A program made the position numbers and the translations under genes. A stretch of 64,000 nucleotides of DNA from assembly GCF_032854445.1 (NCBI RefSeq), contig NC_088304.1, positions 8,131,704 to 8,195,703 on the forward strand. The letters run 5' to 3'. The notes under the pieces were generated by a model that was given only the letters and a program-made list of their open reading frames with translations, did not search any database and had not been told where the DNA came from. The number at the start of each line of letters is the position of its first letter. The first letter of the stretch is position 1. Shown here one piece after another: positions 37,511-50,404 of this stretch. This DNA comes from Liolophura sinensis (lineage: Eukaryota > Mollusca > Polyplacophora > Chitonida > Chitonidae).

Positions 37511-38064
37511 TCTTAAGGTTTATGCTAGTTCATGGACAATATGGCCAGAAAGCGTGAACATGTCTTCATGCAGTGGATTAACCTCCACTGAGCGTTACCC
37601 AAACCTAACAAAAGTATCCCAGACAGCAGGTTGGGCTAACCGACGCCACAATGACCAAATATTGACCAAGCCAGTTACTGGAAGGATACGTCTAATTTTC
37701 CTGGTTAACCTATAAATCTGTTGATGTACCAAATTCCACTGGTCAATCACCCTGTGTAATTAGCAGAAATACAAGTAAGGCACTGTCTTGGTGGAGTTCA
37801 TAGAGCTTTTTCCCTTACCCGGACTTTTGACGTGTCTTACACGAGTGGTCTGTTAGAAGGCTAACAAACCATCCTCAACAATTTCCTCTCCATCTCCATC
37901 ATCCCTGGCACTGATGTTTACACAACTGTCTCAGAGCTGTGTCGCCTCTTTCCAGCTCAGATCACCAGATTTTAACACCTAACTCTTAAAGACCCACTCA
38001 CTACTTGTGGTTCTAAGAGATGCAGCATTAGAAGGCATTCTGATCAATTTAAATTTTTAATATT

Positions 38065-38268
38065 GTGTAATGATCTAATATTGTATAATGATCTAATATT
38101 GTTTAATGATCTAATAATGTGTAATGATTTCATATTATGTTATGATCTCATATTGTGTAATGATCTCAAATTGTGTAATGATCTCATATTGTGTAATGAT
38201 CTTGTGTAATGATCTCATATTGTGTAATGATCTTGTGTAATGATCTCATATTGTGTAATGATCTAAGA
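38065..38268. repeat. 18-bp AT-rich tandem array
   Basis: About 11 copies of attgtgtaatgatctcat or close variants. Two copies lack the cat-att part, giving the shorter step cttgtgtaatgat. Confidence 0.88.
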
Positions 38269-38344
38269 ACGAGAAGCGAGAAATACCAGAAACATGTATG
38301 TGATATCTGTATGTTTTATTGTGAATAGGGCAATCTGCTACACG

Positions 38345-38975
38345 CCTTGTTTAGACTGACTCATACAACTTGTTCAGGCTTACTATACATGCCAAGTTCA
38401 GGCTTACTGCAAGCAACTTGTTCAGGCTGACTGTACACAACTTGTTCAGGCTTACTATACTTGCCTTGTTCAGGCTTACGGCACTCATCTTGCTCACGCT
38501 TCATGCACACATCTTGTTCAGGCTTACTGTACACATCTTGTTCAGGCTTACTGTACACATCTTGTTCAGGCTTTCTTCACATAGCTTGTTCAGACTTACT
38601 ACACATGCCATGTTCAGGCTGACTGTAGACAACTTGTTCAGGCTTACTGCACACACCTTGTTCAGGTTTACTGCACACAACCTGTTCAGGCTTACTGCAA
38701 ATGCCATGTTCAGACTGACTGTACACAACTTGTTCAGGCTTACTGCACACAACTTGTTCAGGCTAACTGCACATAACTTTACTGCACACACCCTGTTCAG
38801 GCTTACTTCACACACCTTGTTCATGCTTACTGCACACACCTTGTTCATGCTTACTGCACACACCTTGTTCATGCTTACTGCACACACCTTGTTTGGGTTT
38901 ACTGCACACAAATTGTTCAGGCTTACTGCAAATCAGCTGTTCAGGCTAACTGCACACGACTTGTTCAGGTTTACT
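38345..38975. repeat. 24-bp tandem array
   Basis: About 26 copies of cttgttcaggcttactgcac plus acaa. The period is a multiple of three, so long ORFs exist on both strands (217 codons on plus with LFRLTAHN-like repeats, 136 on minus with LNKLCAVS-like repeats). Neither has splice sites or a non-repeat domain attached. Confidence 0.92.
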
Positions 38976-39521
38976 GCTTCTGTATTTGGACCTAAGTGCA
39001 CGGTTACATCAGACTACATTTAACAGCACACTTGACCCGGATATGACCTTGTTATCGTGGTAGCGATATTCACCCTTGACCAATAAGGTTACCGTTGATG
39101 GATGATATCCCCTATCTGCTCTAGAACTATACTTTATTATTCCAAAACTACTCATGTAAAATGTTAGAGGAGTCTCCTTCTCCATCAAGGCTGTATTACA
39201 ACTGTGGATCAGTTCATCAGTTACTTGCAAAAGTTTACTCTAGAGTGCTCTAATATCCTCCACTCATGAAACAAAAAGACAGAATCCTAATTAATAAATT
39301 CATGAATCTGTAACTTTATTTCACCTTTTCCATTTATAGTGAGCCAGGCAAAATTTTTTATCTTTACATCGAAACTAAAAGCACTGCTAGACACTGACGC
39401 AAGTCAAAAAATGAAGATTGTCCTGCTCAAGGAAATTGTGTCTTGCATATCATTAGTAAGTTTGGGTTCATCAAAACATATGCAGATGTCAGTTATTCGT
39501 GCATGGACAAGATGATTTTAA

Positions 39522-40068
39522 CCTTAAAGGTGGAGAAAAGATAACAATGACAAAGTTCAGATGAAAGAGTGCGAAAAGTTATCCCTAAATGTGGTCTTCC
39601 ATATTTTTTCAAATTTTTCCTTAAGCAGAAAAAGACATTTGAAAATAATTTTTGTATGGTGGGTATTTGGGACCACCTTTTGGTATTTATTGTCTTCGTT
39701 TAGTAATGTCATAAATCAGGATGTAACACAGGTTTAATAAATATTTTTGCACTAGGATCTGTTTTTTTCAGCAAACAAATGTATTAAACCTCAATTTGTA
39801 TCATTTAGATTAAATGCAAATGTTTCGATATAAAGAACAAAACTACATTAAACAAATTTTATTAGACATGTGTCAGCCTTATTTAGAACATTATTATGCA
39901 ACAGCCATAAATACCAAAAGTTCGTCCCAAATACCCACCATACAGAAATATACCATTTTCTCTTGAAAAAAAAAATCCAAAAAATATTAAAGATCATATT
40001 TGCAAGTAAGTTTTGACGCTCTTTCATCTGATTTTGGCATCATTTTCATGTTTTGTCCTCCTTTAAGA
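39522..40068. mobile_element. Foldback element (long inverted repeat)
   Basis: The left arm (ccttaaaggtggagaaaaga, cagatgaaagagtgcgaaaa, tatggtgggtatttgggacc) is matched in reverse complement by the right arm (tcgtcccaaatacccaccat, gacgctctttcatctgattt, tgtcctcctttaag). The pairing continues inward almost to the centre near 39800, so the whole 547 bp is a diverged hairpin with arms of about 270 bp. It has no ORF. It looks like a non-autonomous inverted-repeat transposon; I could not fix a target duplication. Confidence 0.75.
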
Positions 40069-40265
40069 TTCTCCGAAAATAACATATTGAGATTGCAATT
40101 CAAGAGATTTTCAGAAAACTAAATGAAACTGGAACTGACAACTTTTCTGAAAATTTAGAAAAAGAAAAAAATAATAACACACAATGCTTGCAAATTTCCA
40201 ACAGAAAACAGGAAATTTAATATCATCATATAGCTACACGTATTATATACTTCTCCTCAATCTCC

Positions 40266-40520
40266 TTTAGTCGGTTAGCGCGCTAGCGCAGCGTAGTGAC
40301 CCAGAAGCCTCTCACCAATGCGGTCGCTGTGAGTTCAAGACCAGCTCATGCTGCCTTCCTCTCCGGCCGTACGTGGGAAGGCCTGTCAGCAACCTGCGGA
40401 TGGTCGTGGGTTTCCCCCGGGCTCTGCCCGGTTTCCACCCACCATAATGCTGGCTGCCGTCGTATAAGTGAAATATTCTTGAGTACGGCGTAAAACAACA
40501 ATCAAAAAAAAAAAAAAAAA
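40266..40520 (+). mobile_element. SINE-like element, family A, with tRNA-like head
   Basis: The most complete forward copy. It begins tagtcggttagcgcgctagc, has a B-box-like gagttcaagacc at about 40332, then the body (ccggccgtacgtgggaaggc, cctgcggatggtcgtgggtt, cataatgctggctgccgtcg), ttgagtacggcgtaaaacaa and an A-rich tail. The head supports a tRNA origin with an internal RNA polymerase III promoter. Confidence 0.88.
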
Positions 40521-41627
40521 ATCAATCTCCTTTGTATGCTGAGAAGTTTGAGGGATATTCTATGTGTCAGAGTAGACAGACCCTCGAAAAGGGAAACAGA
40601 CTGTGGGGGTGGAGGGTAACCATGTACGGTACATAAAGCCCTGCAGCCATCCTGACTAATCCTCCCCTACCCCGATTCTCAGAAGTGTCTCATTCAGTAT
40701 GTTGATCATGTGACCGGCTGACCGCTGCAATATCCAGTCAATGGCCGTTTACAATCTCTTCACCACAAAGCCATGGCCTCAACGCAGAGGCACGGCTGTG
40801 TTTTGAGGGCTGACAGTGTTTTGGGGGCTTGTGATGTAGGCCATTCCCAGATGACTGAACCATCAGTATTGATTTGTGGTTGGAGAGGTCACACTCGTTA
40901 CTGAACGGCTGGAGAGAAATCTTCCAAAGGCATGATGTCTTGCTAGCTCCAGGCTTATAGGCGTTCAACAGGAGGCATCAAATACTATCTTGCTCAATGC
41001 TTTAATCGGCTCCTCCAATGGACAGACTGTATGTGGCCAAACGGTTCACAAAATATAACATGACAAGTAAATTCTGAAAAGTGGTGACGGGAAACTACTA
41101 AAAGATCTCGCCTCTTTCTTCTTGCTACAGCAGTACAATGTACATGTATGCCATCCACTATCACTGGTTGCGACCAACACAATTAAACACATTTGTTAAA
41201 CTCCACTCAGGTGCAGATTGAGTCAATGATGTGTTTTTTTTTTTTTTTGGCACTTTTTTTACCCAGCCTGTGTTCTCAATGCTTACAATATATGCCTGAC
41301 TGTTACACACAACACTAAAAAACATTCGTCACAGTCTGCAGGCACTGAGTAGTCAAGGCAAACACAGATCATACATGTATACACAGGAAGAGTGAAAGAA
41401 AAAGCAGGAATTATTATAATACTGTTTGGTAGATCTAAATCATGTCTGAATGCATGACTTGGGAAATATTTCTCGTGACATTTGCCATTTTTTTACCTGG
41501 ATGTCTCCTGTATGAATCTAGGAGGTAGATTTCTGCCGCAGTTCATCACTACACAACCTCAGGGCAATATTCACAGAGCTACCGTATTTATTCCAATTTT
41601 TGGGACACCTGGTCTGCTCAGTTTAGA

Positions 41628-41789
41628 CAATATACATGTAAATGTAGCCGGAATATTGCATTTCTTTTTTTGCACATAGTTGGATCACCTACTGAACAAC
41701 ATAGGCCCACTTATATCTTTACTTTTCCAAAAGGCTAATAAAGAAATGTAATATTCTTCTTTCAGCACTACTAATATCTGTCCAAAAAA
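41628..41789. repeat. 160-bp segment duplicated at 42526-42688
   Basis: The segment with tatacatgtaaatgtagccg, tgaacaacataggcccactt and ttccaaaaggctaataaaga recurs about 900 bases to the right with only a few changes, at the left part of the 42.3-43.9 kb array. This is a local direct duplication that is not part of the array unit. Confidence 0.85.
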
Positions 41790-42344
41790 TTAGAAGAATT
41801 AGGGTAAAGATTCAGACCATTTCATACAACATTAATTTCACATGTAGCAATGATGTCTGTGTTGGGGGAATACATAACCCACACTGTGTACTCCATGTAC
41901 TCCAGAATAAATGTATGTACAATGAACACTGGTCTGGAAAAACTGTCATGCTGTTAGGATACAGTTAAACAACGATCAATCAACCTCAATTTAGCTTCCC
42001 TTCAAATTATCACCCAAAAAAAGCATGGGCCAAAAAAAGTTGCAATCCTCAAGAAAGTCAATCTTAAAAGTCTATCTGCTTAATTGAACTGCAAATACTA
42101 TAAGTTACAGCCCTGATTAAGGTGGAAACAAACCAGAAAATGTTCTCTGTAGCTAACCTGGTCATGGTAAGGACCAGTAGAAGTGTTACGACATGTAGCT
42201 GTAAACAAAACCTCCAACTGTGCATGGCCCTGATGAATGAGCTGGTGGGCATGGCGTTTCCATCACAGTTATAAATATGCCAGAGAACCTCATCTGTCTG
42301 CCCCTCTCTCTCTCTCTTAGGACTGTTCTTTCACCCACACACAT

Positions 42345-43860
42345 GAATATTTCTTGTGTAATACCTGTTCTCAGTTGTATATGTGTAATACCTGTTCTTG
42401 GTGGTGCATGTGTGGCAAATATACCCTTCACATGATCAGGTGTGTATGTATAGTGTCTGTTCTCATGATCAGTTGTGCATGTGTAGTACCTGTTCTCAGA
42501 GGTGCATGTGCAGTACGTGTTCTCAATATACATGTGAATGTAGCTGGAATATTGCGTTTCGTTTTTTGCACATAGTTAGATCACCCACTGAACAACATAG
42601 GCCTACTTATATCTTTACTTTTCCAAAAGGCTAATAAAGAAATGTAATATTCTTCTTTCAGCACTAGTAATATCTGTCCAAAAAATTGTGCATGTGTGAT
42701 ACCTGTTCTCGGTGGTGCATCTGTGGCAAATGTACCTGTTTTTGTGATCAGTTGTGCATGTGTAGTACCTGTTCTCATGATCAGTTGTGTGTGTACAGTG
42801 TCTGTTCTCATGATCAGTTGCGTATGTGTAGTGTCTGTTCTCAGTTGTGCATGTGTAATACCTGTTCTCGGAGGTGCATGTGCAGTACCTGTTCTCAGAT
42901 GTGCATGTGTGATACCTGTTCTTGTGATCAGTTGTGCATGTGTAGTACCTGGTCTTATGATCAGTTGTGCATGTGTGGTACCTGTTCTTGCGATCAGTTG
43001 TGCATGTGTAATACCTGTTCTCAGAGGTGCATGTGCAGTACCTGTTCTCAGTTGTGCATGTGCAGTACCTGTTCTCAGTTGTGCATGTGTAGAACCTGTT
43101 CTCGTGATCAGTTATGCATGTGTAGTACCTGTTCTCGGAGGTGCATGTGCAGTACCTGTTCTCAGTTGTGCATGTGTGATACCTGTTCTCGGTGATACAT
43201 GTGTGGCAAATGTACCTGTTCTCATGATCAGTTGTGTATGTATAGTGTCTGTTTTCATGATCAGTTGTGCATGTGTAGCACCTGTTCTCATGATCAGTTG
43301 TGCATGTGTAGTGTCTGTTCTCTTGATCAGTTGTGCATGCTTAGTACCTGTTCTCATGATCAGTTGTGCATGTGTAGTGTCTGTTCTCTTGATCAGTTGT
43401 GCATGCTTAGTACCTGTTCTCATGATCAGTTGTGCATGTGTAGTGTCTGTTCTCAGTTGTATATGTGTAATACCTATTCTCGGTGGTACATGTGTGGCAA
43501 ATGTATCGCATGATGAGTTGTGCATGTGTAATGCCTGTTCTCAGTGGTGCATGTGCGGCAAATGTACCTGTTCTCATGATCAGTTGTGTATGTGTAGTGT
43601 CTGTTCTCAGTTGTATATGTGTAATACCTGTTCTCGGAGGTGCATGTGCAGTACCTGTTCTCAGCCGTGCATGTGTAATACCTATTCTCAGAAGTGCATG
43701 TGCAGTACCTGCTCTCAGTAGTGTATGTCTTTTAAATGTTCTGAAGTTGTGCATGTATAGTACTGGCTCTCAATTGTGCATGTGTAGTACCTGTTTTCAG
43801 TCGTGCATGTGTGGTACTTGTTTTCAAGTTTGCATGTGGTGTAAATATTCTTAAAGGTAA
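42345..43860. repeat. 27/33-bp tandem array
   Basis: Some 50 units based on agttgtgcatgtgtagtacc plus tgttctc, either 27 bp or 33 bp when atgatc is included. A subtype with ggtggcaaatgtacctg recurs. The copy at 42526-42688 of a unique sequence interrupts it. ORFs of up to 341 codons, including Cys-rich ones, are read-through of periods that are multiples of three. Confidence 0.9.
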
Positions 43861-43924
43861 ATGTTTAGTAACGGTGTTCAGTGCACACATTGTATCTGTT
43901 CTGAGTTGTGCCTGTTACTATGGC

Positions 43925-45375
43925 TTCCTACCCAACAGATCGTTGTCCCATCAACTGCTTTCCAACTGACCACTTCTCCATCGACTGCTTCCCTACAGAT
44001 CACTTTCCCACGGCCTGCTTTCCCACACATAATATCCCAATGGATTGCTTTCCCATAGATAACATTAGCATGGATTGCTTCCAAACAGATCACTTCCTCA
44101 TGGACTGCTTTCCCACATTTTACTTACACATGGATTGCTGTCCCACAGATCCCTTTTCCATGGATTGCTTCCCAACTGATAACTTCCCCATGGACTGCTT
44201 TCCCACATATCACTTCTCCATGGATTGCTCCCCAAAACATCACTTCCCCATGGACTGCTTTCCCACAGATATTAAATTCCCCATGTATTACTTTCCCAAC
44301 AGATCAGTTCCCCCAAGGACTGATTCCCAACAGATCAGTTCCCCCCCAAGGACTGACTCCCAACAGATCAGTTCCCCCCAAGGACTGATTCCCAACAGAT
44401 CAATTCCCCCCAAGGACTGATTCCCAACAGATCAGTTCCCCCAAGGATTGATTCCCAACAGATCAGTTCCCCCAAGGACTGATCCCAACAGATCAGTTCC
44501 CCCAAGGACTGTTTCCCAACAGATCAGTTCCCCCCAAGAACTGATTCCCAACAGATCAGTTCCCCCCAAGGACTGATTCCCAACAGATCAGTTCCCCCAA
44601 GGACTGATCCCAACAGATCAGGTCCCCCAAGGACTGATTCCCAACAGATCAGTTCCCCCAAGGACTGATTCCCAACAGATCAGTTCCCCCCCCCCCCCCC
44701 CAAGGACTGATTCCCAACAGATCAGTTCCCCCCCAAGGACTGATTCCCAACAGATCAGTTCCCCCAAGGACTGATCCCAACAGATCAGTTCCCCCCAAGG
44801 ACTGATTCCCAACAGATCAGTTCCCCCCAAGGACTGATTCCCAACAGATCAGTTCCCCCAAGGACTGATCACAACAGATCAGTTCTCCCAAGGACTGATT
44901 CCCAACAGATCAGTTCCCCCAAGGACTGCTTCCCAACACATCAGTTCCCCCAAGGACTGATTCCCAACAGATCAGTTCCCCCCAAGGACTGATTCCCAAC
45001 AGATTACTTCCCCATGGATTGCTTTCCCACAGTTTACTTTTTCATGGACTGCTTTCCCACATGGATTGCTTCCTCACATTACTTCCCCATGGATTGCTTT
45101 CCCACAAATCCCTTCCCAACAGGTCACATCCCCATGGACTGCTTCACCATGGATGGCTTCCCAACAGATCAGTTCCCTCATGGACTGCTTTCCCACAGTT
45201 TACTCCTCCATGGAGATTCTCCAAACAGGTTACTCCCCAAGGGATTGGTTACCCACAGATAACTTCCTCATGGACTGGTTCCCCACAGATAGCTCCCACA
45301 TACATTGTTTCCCAACATATCACTTCTCCATGGACTGGCTCTGCATATAACTTCCCTATGGATCACTTTCCCATG
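43925..45375. repeat. Two related arrays, 30-bp and about 32-bp
   Basis: Units of about 30 bp (atggattgctttcccacaga, tcacttccc) run from 43925 to 44285 and again from 45005 to 45375. Between them, units of 30-33 bp (aaggactgattcccaacaga, tcagttccccc) run in about 22 copies, differing mainly in the length of the C run (up to 15 C at 44687-44701). The middle array evidently expanded inside the older one. Confidence 0.9.
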
Positions 45376-45444
45376 TTTCCTCGTGGTTGCATGCTGTTAC
45401 CCATGATAATCAGTGACAGCTGTGCTTACAACATACAAGTAAGT

Positions 45445-46159
45445 CAGGGTTCGCACGTCTGACAGCCCAAAAAATTCAAGGACTTTTCAAGTACTTTCAA
45501 GTATTTAAAATACAAATTCAAGTACCTCAAACAACAGTCACAATCTCCGCTTTTGCATACAAACTCCGACAACAGGCGCAGCTTGAATACTTTTTTTGGT
45601 GATTTTGCAAGCATGGTACAGCCATGCCGTGGCATTCGACAGGTACAAAGCCTTGTGTTGGTGCCATAACTTTCCGTCAGTGCACACATCACTGATAATC
45701 AGACAACCCATCATTGATTCTTATAAATTTTCCAATGTCCGTCAGAATAAATAGCGTAGCTTAAAATATTTCCACGCAACGCACGTGTTAGTAAACAGCA
45801 CCACTGTCAGTCACAAGTAGTCCAGGGCAACATGCCCATACTGGAGACATCTATACTTCGGAGACACTATCAGCAGCATGCTCGATTGACACTGCTGGCG
45901 TCACGCACAAGCCAGTCCTTGAAATCTGGGAATTGCAGCCATTCAGCGTTAAAACAACAGTTGCCTGGCATCTCTAATGCTTTTTTTCATGGACCAATTC
46001 ACTCTCAATGACTATAGCGTAAGTTCTTACAGTCAAACCAAAAAAAATGGCGATCTTAGTGTCCTCTGGTGGGGAAAAGGAAGTCTGTAGTGGTACAAAA
46101 CTATGACCAAAATAAAATTCAAGTACTTTCAAGGCTTTCATGGACCCGTGCAAACCCTG
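45445..46159. mobile_element. Non-autonomous DNA transposon (MITE-like)
   Basis: It opens with cagggttcgcacg and closes with cgtgcaaaccctg, a 13-base inverted repeat with one mismatch. Further in, ttcaagtactttcaagt on the left and caagtactttcaaggctttc on the right extend the similarity. The 715 bp contain no transposase. Ends of this CAGGG type are common in hAT-like non-autonomous elements of animals (recalled). The flanks show no clean 8-base duplication, so insertion is old. Confidence 0.65.
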
Positions 46160-47367
46160 CCAAGTTGTGTTCACAGTTTGACATGCAAGGAAGCTGTGTT
46201 CTAGAAGGCAAAACATCCCCATGAGGTTGTAATGCATGCAACAGGCAAACCTAGCAAGACAGGGCAAGGAGAAAAAATCTGCCCTTGTTGGATACTGATT
46301 TTTGATGAATCTATTAACCGTTAATTAAAAAACACTATAATTAGCTGTGCTGGGGTTCACTGATGAACCAAATCTGTTCGGCAATCCCTTTTTGGTTTTT
46401 CACAATGACTCCGTGAGGACTTGTGGGCGGGTTGAGGGAGGGGGGTGAGGTGGGTGGTGATTGCGGAGAAAACATCTTCTCACTGGGGAAAAAGGCACAT
46501 GGATGTTCTAAAGCTGAAACACTGATTTATCACCTGGATGTTTACACAACAGCACATGTCCCATATCGTGACATTATGGATCACAAATAATACAAGGTGT
46601 TCACTAGACACTGGAACACAAGGAATGCAGGAAATCGGATGGATGAACATCTTCCAAGAACAATAAAATAACACTCTATAACCTTAACAAAGCTATATAA
46701 ACATCAATGTTTCCACATACATGTAGAGCAACATTATGGTACCTGTAGTCAGTATACTGTCAGAGTGGAGTTCATTTCTTCTGCTAATACCTCCATCTAC
46801 TGAATATTTATTTTTATATCAATGCTCATTGCTGTACTCAGAATTGCTTTGCTTTAAAAAAAAAACAAATTATAGAACCTGAGTAATTTAGGAAGAGGGG
46901 TGAAAACTGACGTAAAGGCTCACAGGCATTTTTTCTGACATGCTTGTTAAAGAAAGCTAACATATGTACCAAGGTTCATCTTACAAACAACTGAAAACTA
47001 TGCATAAAAATACCTTCACTTATTTTTTCACATCTTTCTGAGAGTGTTGAAATGCATTCAAATATTTGAAAACTATGGTGGGCTTTCTGAGCCATACTGA
47101 TGGTATCTATGAACTCACATCACATGTTTCTCCTGATGTTCCCAAGAGGGAAGGAATTTTTGGTAACATTATTTCAGTAATCTTTCACTCATGAGCAAAA
47201 AGAGTTATTCCAACATTCAGTGACATGATTAGAGTAGAAAAAAACTTTCTGTGACATCAGAGTTCCTAACCTCTGATAGTATGGTGCACAAAACCCACCT
47301 TAGAATTCAAATATTTAAGGTCATTTGGGGTCTATAATTCCACTTCTACATGCAGTAAGGAAGTGTT
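46160..47367. other. Intron 2 sequence without visible features
   Basis: AT-rich intron with no repeat array, exon or mobile element that I can identify. Confidence 0.5.
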
Positions 47368-47636
47368 AATTTATTTATTTATTTGATCGGTGTTTTGCGC
47401 CGTACTCAAGAATATTTCACTTATACGACGGCGGCCAGCATTATAGAGGGAGGTAACCGGGCACAGCCCAGGGGAAACCCACAACCATCCGCAGGTTGCT
47501 GGCAGACCTTCCCACGTACGGCCGGAGAGGAAGCCAGCCGAGCTGGACTTGAACTCACAGTGACCGCATTGGAGAGAGACTGCTGCGTTATCATGCTGAG
47601 CTAGCGCGCTAACCAGCTAAGCCATGGAGGCTCCCT
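47368..47636 (-). mobile_element. SINE-like element, family A, full length
   Basis: Complete copy in reverse orientation: tail ttatttatttatttgatcgg, body tacgacggcggccagcatta and accatccgcaggttgctggc, then gagctggacttgaactcaca (B-box region) and the head gagctagcgcgctaaccagc ending at gccatggaggctccc. Confidence 0.92.
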
Positions 47637-48261
47637 AGCTCATACTGAAATCATTCGCATTATTATTATTCCACTGATTGTGTGATCGCGCTACAGCCTA
47701 GACCGTTTGACTTGAAACTTTGCTGTTAAATTCCCCTATACCTGAAGTTATCAGTCTTGCTATTTCTGTTTTTCTATGTCACATGGTTTGGCAGCCATAT
47801 TGGATTTTATAGCAAATCATTTAAACACGTACTTTTCAAGAACCACACAACAGACTGGTGTGAAATCTGATATGCCAGTAAGCACATCCTAGCTTCAATA
47901 AGTTTGAAAAATCTTTGTCTTCCGGTAAAAACTGTTAAAGCTCGCCGAGGACAGAAACTGTGATGTCCACAACTAGTTTTCAAATTTCAATTCTTACATA
48001 TTCTGGTGCATTTCAGCCGCTGATTCTGAATTTGCTTTTTTTTTGTCTGTCTTTCTAACTTTCTGAGATATAGTCAAAAAAAGGAAAATTCAGTTAATAT
48101 GTAATTTCAATGGCCTGTAAATCCAGATCTATGTGAGCTAAAAATGTGAAACTTGCACAAAATTGTCTGCCAACGGAATTGAGCTATGATCAACAGTTCT
48201 CCCCCTGGAAGCATTTGAATGACACCAATTTTTTTTTTAAGAAATACGTCTAGACATTAAT

Positions 48262-50124
48262 CCTAAAGCTTTATCATTGAGTTAGATGGTAACTGGACTA
48301 GGTTTATGCTCTTTGACCATTGAGTTAGATGGTAACTGGACTAGGTTTATGCTCTTTGACCACTGAGTTAGATGGTAACTGGACTAGGTTAATGCTATTT
48401 TACCACTGAGTTAGATGGTACCTGGACTAGGTTTATGCTCTTTGACCATTGAGTTAGATGGTAACAGGACTAGGTTTATGCTATTTGACCACTGAGTTAG
48501 ATGGTAACTGGACTAGGTTTATGCTATCTGACCATTGAGTTAGATGGTAAGTGGACTAGGTTTATGCTCTTTGACCATTGAGTTAGATGGTAAGTGGACT
48601 AGGTTTATGCTATTTGACCATTGAGTTAGATGGTAAGTGGACTAGGTTTATGCTCTTTGACCATTGAGTTAGATGGTAACTGGACTAGGTTTATGCTATT
48701 TGACCACTGAGTTAGATGGTAACTGGACTAGGTTTATGCTATTTGACCATTGAGTTAGATGGTAACAGGACTAGGTTTATGCTCTTTGACCATTGAGTTA
48801 GATGGTAACTGGACTAGGTTTATGCTCTTTGACCACTGAGTTAGATGGTAACTGGACTAGGTTAATGCTATTTTACCACTGAGTTAGATGGTACCTGGAC
48901 TAGGTTTATGCTCTTTGACCATTGAGTTAGATGGTAACTGGACTAGGTTTATGCTATTTGACCACTGAGTTAGATGGTAACTGGACTAGGTTTATGCTAT
49001 CTGACCATTGAGTTAGATGGTAAGTGGACTAGGTTTATGCTCTTTGACCATTGAGTTAGATGGTAAGTGGACTAGGTTTATGCTATTTGACCATTGAGTT
49101 AGATGGTAAGTGGACTAGGTTTATGCTCTTTGACCATTGAGTTAGATGGTAACTGGACTAGGTTTATGCTATTTGACCACTGAGTTAGATGGTAACTGGA
49201 CTAGGTTTATGCTATTTGACCATTGAGTTAGATGGTAAGTGGACTAGGTTTATGCTCTTTGACCATTGAGTTAGATGGTAACTGGACTAGGTTTATGCTA
49301 TTTGACCATTGAGTTAGATGGTAACTGGACTAGGTTTATGCTCTTTGACCATTGAGTTAGATGGTAACTGGGCTAGGTTTATGCTCTTTGACCACTGAGT
49401 TAGATGGTAACTGGACTAGGTTTATGCTCTTTGACCACTGAGTTAGATGGTAACTGGACTAGGTTTATGCTCTTTGACCACTGAGTTAGATGGTAACTGG
49501 ACTAGGTTTATGCTTTTTGACCACTGAGTTAGATGGTAAATGGACTAGGTTTATGCTATTTGACCACTGAGTTAGATGGTAACTGGACTAGGTTTATGCT
49601 ATTTGACCATTGAGTTAGATGGTAACTGGACTAGGTTTATGCTATTTGACCACTGAGTTAGATGGTAACAGGACTAGGTTTATGCTATTTGACCATTGAG
49701 TTAGATGGTAACTGGGCTAGGTTTATGCTCTTTGACCACTGAGTTAGATGGTACCTGGACTAGGTTTATGCTATTTGACCATTGAGTTAGATGGTAACTG
49801 GACTAGGTTTATGCTATTTGACCACTGAGTTAGATGGTAACTGGACTAGGTTTATGCTATTTGACCATTGAGTTAGATGGTAACTGGGCTAGGTTTATGC
49901 TATTTGACCACTGAGTTAGATGGTAACAGGACTAGGTTTATGCTATTTGACCACTGAGTTATATAGTAACTGGACTAGGTTTATGCTCTTTGACCATTGA
50001 GTTAGATGGTAACAGGACTAGGTTTATGCTATTTGACCACTGAGTTAGATGGTAACTGGACTAGGTTTATGCTATTTGACCACTGAGTTAGATGGTAACT
50101 GGACTAGGTTTATGCTATTTGACG
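48262..50124. repeat. 43-bp tandem array with higher-order blocks
   Basis: About 43 copies of ttgagttagatggtaactgg plus actaggtttatgctctttgacca. Variants (ctctttg, ctatttg, ctatctg; taactgg, taagtgg, taacagg, tacctgg) recur in order: an 11-unit run starting near 48270 is repeated 473 bp later, including the unusual aatgctattttaccactg at 48391 and 48864. Confidence 0.95.
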
Positions 50125-50404
50125 TGCTGCTTTCTGCTGCACTGTTCATGATTTCCCAGAGCGGTTGTGCGATTAGATATAGCTATGCTATCTTCTATTT
50201 GACAGCATAGGATACCACCTACAAAAAATGAATAACCTAGGACCCGGCTGAAAATGCTTTGCAGTTCTAGTGTAAAACAATTTTGCATGAATGTAACAGT
50301 TTTATGGTAGCCAAACCTGTTTTGCAACTATTCAGTCAAACATGTGTATGTTGATGTTGGTTTCTAGCACTCTTCCTTTAAAATCTTTAGAAAAATGCAT
50401 TTGC

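Noticed and set aside
38370-39023. 217-codon ORF with LFRLTAHN repeats
   Set aside because: A 24-bp repeat read in frame, with an equally long ORF on the other strand; no domain outside the repeat.
42686-43721. Long Cys-rich ORFs (169 and 341 codons) that look like metallothionein-type repeats
   Set aside because: They are read-through of a 27/33-bp satellite; the other frames and strand are open as well, there is no start context, splice site or non-repeat part.
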